A DNA stretch of 6,411 nucleotides from contig SLSE01000216.1 in assembly GCA_007130585.1 (NCBI GenBank), forward strand, positions 1-6,411. The letters run 5' to 3'. Every line of letters starts with the position of its first letter. Position 1 is the first letter of the stretch. The notes below the pieces were generated by a model. That model did not search any database. It was not told the DNA's origin and saw only the letters and a program-made list of their open reading frames with translations. Shown piece after piece: positions 1 to 6,174 of the stretch. Source of the stretch: Syntrophomonadaceae bacterium. GTDB lineage: Bacteria; Bacillota; Dethiobacteria; DTU022. Made by a program: the position numbers and the translations under genes.

Positions 1-485
1 ATATCGAGATCGGATCCCCGGACCAGTTCTCCCGTTGAAGACTCGGGCCGGGGCTCAGCGTGCGCCATTCCAAAAACGACATCGCCGGCAATAAGAAAGC
101 AGGTTTTGCCCGCCAGGATCTCACGCTCCGGGTGATTCGCTACCAGGCGATCCACTGTTTCGCGGGCCAGTTCAATTTTTCTCCTGCTGATTTCCCGGAT
201 CTCTTCTTCTATTAATTTAGCCTGTCCGGCCATGAGTTCCTCGCTGCCTTTAAGCCCGACAACCGTGTAGTTTAAAAATTCCCTCATAATCGAGGGTGAG
301 AGCCGGGCATAGCCTTCAACTTTTGAATCAAGACGCAGGTATCGCCGCCCGATTGTTTGCGTGACAACCCGCCCGGAAACCGCACAGGATTTCCAGGCGG
401 AAAAAACTGTCATCCCCGTTTCCCGGATCAGCTCTTTGCCGCTAAGTGGTCCTTTTTTTTCAAGCGCTGCGTAAATTTTGTTCAT
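1..485 (-). CDS. Winged-helix-like protein with possible nucleotidyltransferase domain (partial, C-terminus off the left edge)
   Basis: The reading frame is open from an ATG at 483-485 to the window edge, giving 161 residues without a stop. Residues 1-55 resemble a small winged-helix DNA-binding domain (LEKKGPLSGKELIRETGM, then a basic stretch ending GRRYLRLD). Residues 82-115 form a charged, probably helical linker. The visible end, FLIAGDVVFG at 130-139 and then GELVRGSDLD at 152-161, could be the start of a nucleotidyltransferase fold, whose metal-binding DxD usually sits in a GSDLD-like context, but the rest of the domain is missing. The start lies 10 bp after the stop of the beta-helix gene, so translational coupling is likely. 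The Shine-Dalgarno sequence is weak: a GGAG overlapping the upstream stop codon, 13 nt from the ATG. The open frame is secure; the function is a guess. Confidence 0.8.
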   Translation of the reverse strand, partial: MNKIYAALEKKGPLSGKELIRETGMTVFSAWKSCAVSGRVVTQTIGRRYLRLDSKVEGYARLSPSIMREFLNYTVVGLKGSEELMAGQAKLIEEEIREISRRKIELARETVDRLVANHPEREILAGKTCFLIAGDVVFGMAHAEPRPESSTGELVRGSDLD

Positions 486-495
486 CCAGGCCGGA

Positions 496-1308
496 CTACT
501 CCAAATTTTTTATTTGCTGGTCCTGTGATACCTTAATCATAACATCCGGCGGATAGTACCCCCGCGCGGTACAGTTGGGGTAGAGGAGCACATTTCCGGA
601 CAGCAGGGTTCCCGGCATGGTAACGCTGTTGCACCCCGTTTCGACACCGTCGCCCATGATCGCGCCGAATTTTCTTAAACCCGTTTCATAAACCCTGTTC
701 CTGATATTTAAACTTACGGGGGTATCAATCATTTTGAGGTTGGCCAGCTTCGTCCCTGCTCCAAGATTAACCGCTCCCAGGATGCTGTCCCCGATATAAG
801 CAAAATGGCCCGCCTTGCTGCCACCGAGCATGACTGAAGATTTCATTTCGGTAGTATGCCCCACCACACAATCGTCCCCGATCAGAACGTTACCCCGGAT
901 GTAAGCGCCGTGACGCACTTCAGTACGGTCACCGATCAGGGCCGGACCCCTGACCAGGGCGGAAGGCTCAATAACAGTATCTTTGCCGATATAAATATGG
1001 TCGTCCATCAGGTAAGCTCCGGCATAAATAATCGAAGCCCCTTCCAGGACAGCCCCGTTTTTGCGAACCACGGCCCGTTTACCGGCAGTATCAATCTCAA
1101 AATCTTCGCTAAACACTTCTCCATTATAGAGAACAAGAGTGCTGCCGATCCGGACATCGCCTTTGCGCAGGGACATGACATTTGGTTCAAGGTAATCGTC
1201 AATAAATGCCTTTATATTCTTCAAGCCCTCCCAGACATAATCGGTACCGGCAAAAAGCTCTTTAAAACGGTTGTTTTCCAGGTTGAAAAAATCTTCGGCC
1301 GTTAGCAC
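496..1308 (-). CDS. Left-handed beta-helix (hexapeptide-repeat) protein, GlmU C-terminal-like acyltransferase
   Basis: This is a 270-residue protein. Residues 104-245 show hexapeptide repeats of the left-handed beta-helix type (IYIGKDTVIEPSALVRGPALIG and onward). The segment KAGHFAYIGD at 165-174, followed by VNLGAGTKLANLK, matches the acetyltransferase half of GlmU, where the His in KAGH is the catalytic base; His168 is the equivalent here. There is no N-terminal pyrophosphorylase domain, only about 100 residues of alpha/beta lead-in. It therefore resembles stand-alone sugar-phosphate nucleotidyltransferase C-terminal-like proteins; the substrate is unknown. I chose the GTG at 1306-1308 because GGAGGTGG at 1315-1322 sits at good distance from it. 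An ATG at 1327-1329 and one at 1399-1401 are possible, but the first lies upstream of that ribosome binding site and the second overlaps the preceding gene. It is 28 bp downstream of the cyclophilin-fold gene, probably the same operon. Confidence 0.88.
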   Translation of the reverse strand: MLTAEDFFNLENNRFKELFAGTDYVWEGLKNIKAFIDDYLEPNVMSLRKGDVRIGSTLVLYNGEVFSEDFEIDTAGKRAVVRKNGAVLEGASIIYAGAYLMDDHIYIGKDTVIEPSALVRGPALIGDRTEVRHGAYIRGNVLIGDDCVVGHTTEMKSSVMLGGSKAGHFAYIGDSILGAVNLGAGTKLANLKMIDTPVSLNIRNRVYETGLRKFGAIMGDGVETGCNSVTMPGTLLSGNVLLYPNCTARGYYPPDVMIKVSQDQQIKNLE

Positions 1309-1336
1309 AACCTGCCACCTCCGCTGCATAAAATTT

Positions 1337-1708
1337 TCAAGCCTGCTCGAGAATAATCTCTGTACCCGGGCTGACAGCTTTCCAGGCCTTCGGATCGCCA
1401 AGCAGTTTTCCCACCGGGTTTACAGGGCTGGCCGGCCTGATTTCTGCTGGTGTTGAGAGGGGAGTTTTTCCAAAAAAAATGCAAAAGCTTTTACCTTCAG
1501 GCCAGTAGGCAATATCCCCCTCCTCAACTACCGAAACGGCGTCTTCATGTTCCGCGGCCAGGGGAATCTCAAAATATATCTCTTCCCCCCATGTGTTAAC
1601 CCGCCCCTTAAGGGGTAAGTTCTCCCGGATTAAAGCTGCCGTTTCTGAATTGTTTAAACCGGCTTCCATCCGGACCCGGCCGGCAGTAATCCTTATTTTA
1701 CCGGACAA
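1337..1708 (-). CDS. Cyclophilin-like fold protein, TM1367/DUF369 family
   Basis: This is a 123-residue soluble protein of usual length for the family. It matches the small bacterial and archaeal proteins typified by TM1367, which have a cyclophilin-like beta-barrel but no proven isomerase activity. Recognisable landmarks are KIRITAG at 4-10, LNNSETA at 18-24, WGEEIYFEIP at 40-49, EGDIAYWPEG at 63-72 and FCIFFGKTP at 75-83. The start is a TTG at 1706-1708: an AGGAGG at 1717-1722 lies 8 nt upstream, and this start puts the conserved KIRI strand right at the N-terminus. A GTG at 1715-1717 overlaps the ribosome binding site and is unlikely. The 95-bp gap before it is the largest in the gene cluster and contains two hairpins on the transcript. 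The biochemical role of the family is not known. Confidence 0.9.
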   Translation of the reverse strand: MSGKIRITAGRVRMEAGLNNSETAALIRENLPLKGRVNTWGEEIYFEIPLAAEHEDAVSVVEEGDIAYWPEGKSFCIFFGKTPLSTPAEIRPASPVNPVGKLLGDPKAWKAVSPGTEIILEQA

Positions 1709-1710
1709 TG

Positions 1711-1727
1711 CCAACACCTCCTGTTGG
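1711..1727 (-). promoter_or_regulatory. Hairpin presenting the ribosome binding site of the cyclophilin-fold gene in its loop
   Basis: A perfect 6-bp inverted repeat, CCAACA and TGTTGG, flanks a 5-nt loop. On the minus-strand transcript the loop reads GGAGG, the core of the Shine-Dalgarno sequence for the TTG start at 1708. The start codon lies 2 nt beyond the stem. The geometry is clear in the sequence. Whether it regulates translation, for example through loop accessibility or a bound protein, is inference. Confidence 0.6.
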
Positions 1728-1754
1728 ATAAAAAGTCTCCCGGAACTGTTTTAT
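1728..1754 (-). other. A/U-rich hairpin in the leader of the cyclophilin-fold gene
   Basis: On the minus-strand RNA, AUAAAA pairs with UUUUAU, then after a one-base bulge AGUU pairs with GACU around a CCGGGA loop. The inner helix uses a G-U wobble that works only in minus-strand RNA (the plus strand has a C-A mismatch there), which favours the minus transcript. It ends in five U residues, so it may be a weak attenuator or a processing or stability element between the M20 gene and the cyclophilin-fold gene. It abuts the next hairpin at 1711-1727. Confidence 0.4.
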
Positions 1755-1803
1755 AGCCTGCACGCCACCCATTAAAGGGCCGCGGGAAACATCTGCTATC
1801 CTG

Positions 1804-2991
1804 TCAGTCTTCCGGCAGGCCGAGATAATCTATAACCAGCCTGGCAAAAACTGCCGGACCGATCCACAGGGTATCTTCATCGAGGTCAAATTTCGAATTA
1901 TGATGCGGGTAGATAATGCCTTTTTCAGGGTTACCGGTACCGATAACAAAAAAAGCGCCTTTTGTTTTTTCCAGGTAGAGCGACATATCTTCAGTACCCA
2001 TATTAGGCTTTTTAATCGGGATGACTTTATCGGGCCCGAGCAGATCCGAAGCCGCTGCGATCACTTTTTCCGTTGCGCGGGGCTCGTTAATTGTCGGAGG
2101 GTATCCGCCAAGAATTTCCACTTCCGCTTCGGCCCGGTTGGCCCCGGCAATCGAGCCGCACAATTCTTTTAAACGGACGGTTATGAAATCGCGATCGCTG
2201 TTTGTAAGGGTGCGAAAATCTCCCCTGAAAACAACCCTGGGAGTTACAATATTTAAGGCTTCCCCGCCTTCGATAGTTCCGATCGTCAATACTGCCGAAT
2301 TGAGGGGATCAATCTCGCGGCTTACTATTTTCTGGAGAGCCGAAATTATCTCTGCAGAAACGGTAATTGCATCAACTCCCAGGTGGGGGAGGGCACCGTG
2401 AGTGCTGGCGCCTTTAACCGTAACTTCAAAGGCAGTGGAAGCAGCCAGGATCGGTCCTTCGCATATTCCAACCTCTCCGGTGCCGACTTCGGGAAAAATC
2501 TGCCCGACGTGCAACCCGAAAACCGCATCAACAGCCGGGTTTTCAAGACAGCCGTCGGCAATCATTTTTTCCGCTCCGCCATACCCTTCTTCCCCCGGCT
2601 GGAATAACAGCTTGACATTGCCCTTTAAGCGTTCGCGCAAACCCATAATTATTTTAGCTGTTCCAAGCAGCATGGCAGTATGGGCATCGTGCCCGCAGGC
2701 GTGCATGTTGCCGTTTTCAGAAGCAAAGGGAAGGCCGGTTTGCTCTTTGATCGGCAGAGCATCCATATCTGCCCGCAGGGCAAGCGTGGGGCCGGGTCCG
2801 CCCCCTTCAATCAGGGCAACCAGGCCGGTTGCGGCGGCCGTTTGGCAGGGAATGCCCATTTGATCCAGCCCGGCTTTTACGTAACGGGAAGTCTGTATTA
2901 AATCAAAACCGATTTCGGGAATGCGGTGCAGGTCGCGCCGCCATTTAATAACTTCGCCGTGAACTGCCCGGGCAGTTTTTTTAATATCCAA
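1804..2991 (-). CDS. M20 family metal-dependent amidohydrolase (N-acyl-amino acid / hippurate hydrolase type)
   Basis: This is a 395-residue enzyme of standard length for the M20D group, which removes acyl groups from N-acyl amino acids such as hippurate, N-acetyl amino acids or N-acetyl-diaminopimelate. The catalytic domain shows LHRIPE (21-26), ALRADMDALP (71-80), HACGHDAH (97-104) and FQPGEEG (130-136). By family homology Cys99, His101, Glu135, His161 and His364 (in YPHHNS) are the di-metal ligands, and Glu134 is the general base. The lid/dimerisation domain lies at about 185-300 and includes GASTHGALPH (194-203). No signal peptide is present, so it should be cytoplasmic. The start is TTG at 2989-2991, supported by AAGGAGG at 2998-3004 with a 6-nt spacer. 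It is 41 bp downstream of the small membrane protein gene. The exact substrate cannot be read from sequence. With the aldolase in the same cluster, a role in glycine or amino-acid catabolism is possible but inferred. Confidence 0.95.
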   Translation of the reverse strand: MDIKKTARAVHGEVIKWRRDLHRIPEIGFDLIQTSRYVKAGLDQMGIPCQTAAATGLVALIEGGGPGPTLALRADMDALPIKEQTGLPFASENGNMHACGHDAHTAMLLGTAKIIMGLRERLKGNVKLLFQPGEEGYGGAEKMIADGCLENPAVDAVFGLHVGQIFPEVGTGEVGICEGPILAASTAFEVTVKGASTHGALPHLGVDAITVSAEIISALQKIVSREIDPLNSAVLTIGTIEGGEALNIVTPRVVFRGDFRTLTNSDRDFITVRLKELCGSIAGANRAEAEVEILGGYPPTINEPRATEKVIAAASDLLGPDKVIPIKKPNMGTEDMSLYLEKTKGAFFVIGTGNPEKGIIYPHHNSKFDLDEDTLWIGPAVFARLVIDYLGLPED

Positions 2992-3032
2992 TTTCTTCCT
3001 CCTTGTAGAATCAGATCGGACCTGTTACCAGG

Positions 3033-3413
3033 TCAGTCGAACATCTCCCTGACCCGGTCTCCGGTTAAGTTTTTTATTGTGAAAAGGCCGAGAACAGTGC
3101 CAGCAGGTATAATCAGGCACTCCAGGAAGGCAATTGTCAGGCAAAAATTGTATGAACGGCGCTGTTTTATCCGGCTCCCGGTCAAAAAAATCAATACTGC
3201 CAGGCCCCATCCCCCGGCAATTATAATTAACGATAAAATTACAAGCACCAGGCCGGTCACCCCCGGGGCGGCATCAAGATTTTCGCCGCCAAGGATAGTC
3301 AGCCCGGCAATAAAGTAAAACAGGGGCAGAGAGGATGCAGCGGCGGTCAGGGCCGCCAGGACAAAGTGAAGGTTGCCCAGTAAGAGCAGGTTTTTTTCTT
3401 CCCGGGAGGATAT
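3033..3413 (-). CDS. Small integral membrane protein with a non-canonical (AUA) start or upstream frameshift
   Basis: The frame encodes about 126 residues with three or four hydrophobic segments: roughly 9-40, 53-79 and 90-113. A conserved-looking C-terminal part includes a basic loop (SRIKQRR), FCLTIAFLECLIIPAGTVLG and a terminal VREMFD. I recognise the pattern FCL..A..ECL..P.GT.LG.FT, found in many uncharacterised small bacterial membrane proteins, but there is no known function. No ATG, GTG or TTG occurs in frame between the upstream stop (3420-3422) and a GTG at 3258-3260, which would remove the first membrane segment. I place the start at ATA (3411-3413), because GGTGATC, complementary to the 16S rRNA 3' end, lies just upstream at 3417-3423. 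The alternative is a GTG at 3421-3423 joined by a one-base shift in the A7 run (T7 at 3391-3397). The gene sits 55 bp after the aldolase gene and 41 bp before the amidohydrolase gene. Confidence 0.7.
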   Translation of the reverse strand: MSSREEKNLLLLGNLHFVLAALTAAASSLPLFYFIAGLTILGGENLDAAPGVTGLVLVILSLIIIAGGWGLAVLIFLTGSRIKQRRSYNFCLTIAFLECLIIPAGTVLGLFTIKNLTGDRVREMFD

Positions 3414-3468
3414 TTGAGATCACCCTTTCCAGTCTTTATGGTTAGGAGCCGCTGCTTTCCAAACCGGT

Positions 3469-4494
3469 TTAATTGCCGGCCAGAACTTCTTGCACGGTTT
3501 TAATTGTTTTTTCAATGTCATTACGGTTTACTTCTTTACTGGTTGTAAAACGGACCCGGTCGGGCTCTATGACAACGGTCAGTACGCCGCGCTTTTCCAG
3601 TTCGGAACCGAGCCTGTCAACAGACATCGAGGTCGGCCTGACAATTACAATATTGGTATCCACATCCTCCGGGTTAAACTCAATACCTTTCAGGGCGGCA
3701 AGGCCTTCGGCCAGCAGCCGGGCGTTGGCATGGTCTTCGGCGAGGCGGTCGACCATCGTTTCAAGAGCCAGGATTCCCGCCGCTGCAATTATTCCCGCCT
3801 GCCGCATTCCCCCGCCAAGGCGTTTCCTCCAGCGGCGGGCATCGTCGATAAAAGGCCGGGAACCGGCAATAATCGATCCCACCGGGGCGCCCAGGCCCTT
3901 GGAGAGACAAAACTGGACAGATGATACGCAGGCCGTAAATTCCCGGACGGGCACCCCGGAAGCAACTGAGGCATTAAATATCCTTGCCCCGTCGAGGTGG
4001 ACAGGCAGGTCGTACTTTACGGCAACTTCGTGCACCGCTTTCATATCTTCCAGGGGAATGACTGTTCCCCCGGCCCGGTTGTGGGTATTTTCAAGGCAGA
4101 TCAACGACGTGGGAGGCAGATGGATATCATCCTGGCGAATGGCCCATTCGACAAGGTCTGCAGGCAGTGATCCCCTGTGCCCCTGCAGGGGGCGCGGCTG
4201 GATGCCGGCAAAAACCGAAGCTGCCGCAGCTTCATAATAATAGATATGAGAATCTGCTTCCATGATCACTTCCGTTCCCGGGCTGGTATGAGTTAATACG
4301 GCTACCTGGTTGCCCATGGTGCCGCTGGGGACAAGCATGGCCGCCTCTTTGCCGACCATATCCGCGGCCAGCTCTTCAAGGCGGTTTACGCTGGGATCTT
4401 CGCCGTAAACGTCATCACCGAGTTCTGCTTCGTAAATTGCCCTGCGCATTGCTTCATCCGGCAGGGTCACCGTATCGCTGCGTAAATCGATCAT
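3469..4494 (-). CDS. ltaE: Low-specificity L-threonine aldolase (PLP-dependent)
   Basis: This 341-residue enzyme cleaves L-threonine or L-allo-threonine to glycine and acetaldehyde using pyridoxal phosphate, in the cytoplasm. It is full length for the fold-type I beta-eliminating-lyase family. It begins with the family hallmark MIDLRSDTVTLP and continues with GDDVYGEDPSV (26-36), PSGTMGNQ (56-63), DSHIYYYE (81-88, with the ring-stacking His83), ENTHNRAGG (135-143), HLDGAR (167-171, Asp168 contacting the cofactor nitrogen) and CLSKGLGAPVGS (196-207), in which Lys199 should form the Schiff base. The second ATG, at 4492-4494, is the start: GGAGG at 4504-4508 is 9 nt away from it but directly abuts the earlier ATG at 4501-4503. 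A promoter with an extended -10 lies 40 bp upstream, so this is probably the first gene of the six-gene minus-strand cluster. Stereospecificity toward threo or erythro substrates cannot be judged. Confidence 0.96.
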   Translation of the reverse strand: MIDLRSDTVTLPDEAMRRAIYEAELGDDVYGEDPSVNRLEELAADMVGKEAAMLVPSGTMGNQVAVLTHTSPGTEVIMEADSHIYYYEAAAASVFAGIQPRPLQGHRGSLPADLVEWAIRQDDIHLPPTSLICLENTHNRAGGTVIPLEDMKAVHEVAVKYDLPVHLDGARIFNASVASGVPVREFTACVSSVQFCLSKGLGAPVGSIIAGSRPFIDDARRWRKRLGGGMRQAGIIAAAGILALETMVDRLAEDHANARLLAEGLAALKGIEFNPEDVDTNIVIVRPTSMSVDRLGSELEKRGVLTVVIEPDRVRFTTSKEVNRNDIEKTIKTVQEVLAGN

Positions 4495-4534
4495 TGATGG
4501 CATCCTCCAATCTTACTCCGTAACGCTTTTAATA

Positions 4535-4562
4535 ATTTTAGCACAGCAGGATGATCTGTAAA
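4535..4562 (-). promoter_or_regulatory. Sigma-A-type promoter for the threonine aldolase cluster
   Basis: On the minus strand there is a -35 TTTACA (4557-4562), a 16-nt spacer and a -10 TAAAAT (4535-4540), with a TG dinucleotide one base upstream of the -10 (extended -10). Each hexamer matches consensus at five of six positions. Transcription would start near 4528, giving a leader of about 35 nt before the aldolase ATG. It lies in the 92-bp gap after the DUF362 gene, so the aldolase cluster can be expressed independently of that gene. Confidence 0.7.
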
Positions 4563-4586
4563 CTGTGGGGCCGCATTAAACCACGG

Positions 4587-5912
4587 TTACTTTACTGCAA
4601 AGAAACTTTCGTCAAATTCAGGATTGCCCTCGTAACGGCTCATAAAAAAGCCGGGCAGCTGATCAACCTGCCGGAACAGGGTGTCATCGACGGCAATACC
4701 CGCTTCCTGCAAAGCGTTGACTATATCCCGGGGGTCCGGGGGGCAGCCCCTGGCGGCAAACATCTTCTGGATACTGGGATGATCTTTGTTTTTCCGGTAC
4801 ATGCACTGCCCGAGCAGGAGGGTCGCTTTCATGCCGGGGGAAGGCTCCATCGCCTTTCCGGTTAACACCTCAACACCATCCCAGGGCTCTCCCCGCCAGG
4901 CCTGGCGAATAGCGGTCAGGACCAGTCCATTTAATGCCGAGCAATATGTACACATTGTTTCGTCAAATTTGCGGTAATATATTCCCTGCAGCCCCTGTTT
5001 GGCCAGGGCCTTCGGCATTTCACCATCAGGGCCGCGGACGTACTCGAAGTCATGCTGGTGATAGGAAGCTACTTCTTCAATTTTTTCCCCGACCACGGTT
5101 ATATCTGAAAGATCAAGCGGGCGCTGCTGATTTTTTGCAGCATACGCCAGGTGACCGACAGCGGCGGGATCATGCCCCAGTATTTTTGAGCCGGCCAGAT
5201 CTGCGGATAGGGGATCCGCAGAAGCTACAAGCAGGTTGCTTCGCCTCATGCGGCCGTCAAAAGCAGGGCCCCGCTCCAGGGAGTATATCCCGTCGATAAG
5301 GGTTAATGAGGGGGGCATGGGGCCGGCAAGCCTGGAAATATGGAAATGCAAGTCCCTGTCCGGGTCGGCGCTGTGGCATTTTTTACGGGAAGGGATATCA
5401 ATAGTCCCTTTCAGGTTTTTAAGCCCCAGGCTGACCACGGTCTGGTTATGAGATTTCATAACGGGCAGGTTAACCAGGAAGTCGCTTTCGAGTATATCTG
5501 TATTGAACTTCAGGCTGATACCGTCTCCCAGGTCCACCCTGCGGAAAGGCCTTTCCATTATATTAAGGTACTTTATGCCATAACGCTCTTTTAATTTTTT
5601 GTATCCCAGGGACTCGAAAGCATGGGCCGGCGTTTCCGTATCATCAGGGTCGGCGACTATTCCTTCCCCGATCGTAATATCCTCAACACCGTGTTCTTTT
5701 AGAAGCGTCACCATGTCTTCCATAACCCTGGAAGTAGTTATTACGCCCCACTTGGGAAAGTTGCAGGACCTGGTCCAAAAAACTATGTTCGGCTTGATAA
5801 AAACCCTGGCAGTTGAAGAGAGGCGGTCAAAGCCCCCGCAATCTAAAACCGCTTTTCTGACCGATTGACCGGTCTTTTCGTAGCGGACAACCGACACCAC
5901 TTTACTGGTCAC
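4587..5912 (-). CDS. DUF362 domain protein with C-terminal cysteine-rich segment
   Basis: This is a 441-residue protein. Residues 1 to about 280 fit the DUF362 family: VFIKPNIVFW (37-46), a GEGIV segment (83-87), DFLVNLPVMKSHNQT (144-158), LGLKNLKG (162-169), and LIDGIYSLERGP (205-216) followed by ADPLSADLAGSKILG (232-246). The last 130 residues carry four cysteines, Cys321 and Cys324 (CTYC), Cys370 (GQC) and Cys390 (RGCPPDP), which could bind a metal or iron-sulfur cluster. This differs from the 4Fe-4S ferredoxin domain (repeated CxxCxxCxxxC) found at the C-terminus of many DUF362 proteins. The function of the family is not established. The start is GTG at 5910-5912: AGGAGG, part of an extended match to the 16S anti-Shine-Dalgarno, lies at 5921-5926 with an 8-nt spacer. 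A GTG at 5919-5921 overlaps that site and is unlikely. No signal peptide or membrane segment is seen. It is transcribed divergently from the TPP-riboswitch unit. Confidence 0.9.
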   Translation of the reverse strand: MTSKVVSVVRYEKTGQSVRKAVLDCGGFDRLSSTARVFIKPNIVFWTRSCNFPKWGVITTSRVMEDMVTLLKEHGVEDITIGEGIVADPDDTETPAHAFESLGYKKLKERYGIKYLNIMERPFRRVDLGDGISLKFNTDILESDFLVNLPVMKSHNQTVVSLGLKNLKGTIDIPSRKKCHSADPDRDLHFHISRLAGPMPPSLTLIDGIYSLERGPAFDGRMRRSNLLVASADPLSADLAGSKILGHDPAAVGHLAYAAKNQQRPLDLSDITVVGEKIEEVASYHQHDFEYVRGPDGEMPKALAKQGLQGIYYRKFDETMCTYCSALNGLVLTAIRQAWRGEPWDGVEVLTGKAMEPSPGMKATLLLGQCMYRKNKDHPSIQKMFAARGCPPDPRDIVNALQEAGIAVDDTLFRQVDQLPGFFMSRYEGNPEFDESFFAVK

Positions 5913-5947
5913 CTGGATCACCTCCTGGAAAATCGTCAGCTTTCTTA

Positions 5948-5953
5948 ATTATA
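5948..5953 (-). promoter_or_regulatory. Possible proximal -10 element (TATAAT) for the DUF362 gene
   Basis: A perfect TATAAT hexamer lies 35 bp upstream of the GTG start on the minus strand. No good -35 hexamer lies 16-18 bp further upstream; the spacer region is G+C-rich. It may be an activator-dependent promoter or chance. Confidence 0.3.
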
Positions 5954-5973
5954 CCGGACCGGCGGCCGCGCAG

Positions 5974-6039
5974 CTTTCAGCAGCTCCGGCAGGATAATTC
6001 CACCCGGGCACCGCCGCTTTTACCGGGCAGCCCTGAAAG
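5974..6039 (-). other. Long-range stem in the DUF362 leader RNA
   Basis: On the minus-strand transcript CUUUCAG (6033-6039) pairs perfectly with CUGAAAG (5974-5980). Further inside, GCU (6029-6031) can pair with AGC (5983-5985) and CCGG (6023-6026) with CCGG (5986-5989), separated by small bulges. The enclosed 33 nt include a second CCCGGG. It ends about 60 nt before the start codon. I cannot match it to a known riboswitch class. Without comparative data it is only a candidate structured leader. Confidence 0.35.
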
Positions 6040-6135
6040 TTAATTTTACAACCCGGGGGCCTTAAATTGAGAAAAGTGTGGTTAGGCCCATCTTCTCAGG
6101 CCGCCCTTCAGCGCCTTTCAAAAAAATTCAGGTTA

Positions 6136-6165
6136 ATCATATCATCTTTTTTACATTACAATCAA
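6136..6165 (-). promoter_or_regulatory. Candidate distal promoter of the DUF362 gene
   Basis: On the minus strand, -35 TTGATT (6160-6165) and -10 TATGAT (6136-6141) are separated by 18 nt, and a TG one base upstream of the -10 makes it an extended -10. Transcription would begin near 6129 and give a leader of about 215 nt. Its -35 lies only 36 bp from the -35 of the opposite promoter. Confidence 0.5.
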
Positions 6166-6174
6166 TAATTAGTG

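Noticed and set aside
4171..4202. G+C-rich near-palindrome around CCCCTGCAGGGG
   Set aside because: It lies inside the threonine aldolase coding sequence with normal codons, so it is most simply explained as coding sequence.
3473..4237. Long plus-strand open frame of 254 codons opposite the threonine aldolase gene
   Set aside because: It is antisense to a clear full-length enzyme, its translation is rich in Ser, Arg, Pro and Thr without motifs, and no ribosome binding site supports it. The other plus-strand frames within 850-5870 are rejected for the same reason.
4563..4586. Possible terminator after the DUF362 gene (CCGTGG ... CCACAG)
   Set aside because: The stem has a mismatch and is not followed by a T run, so termination there is not supported.
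5991..6010. T-box-like GGGTGGAA sequence in the DUF362 leader
   Set aside because: The T-box antiterminator consensus continues as a fixed ACCGCG-type segment, absent here, and no terminator follows. The resemblance is only a few bases.
6061..6104. Inverted segments TGAGAA/TTCTCA flanked by GGCC in the leader as a terminator or riboswitch
   Set aside because: The arms are short and no T run follows on either strand. I could not match it to a known RNA family, so I did not list it as a feature.
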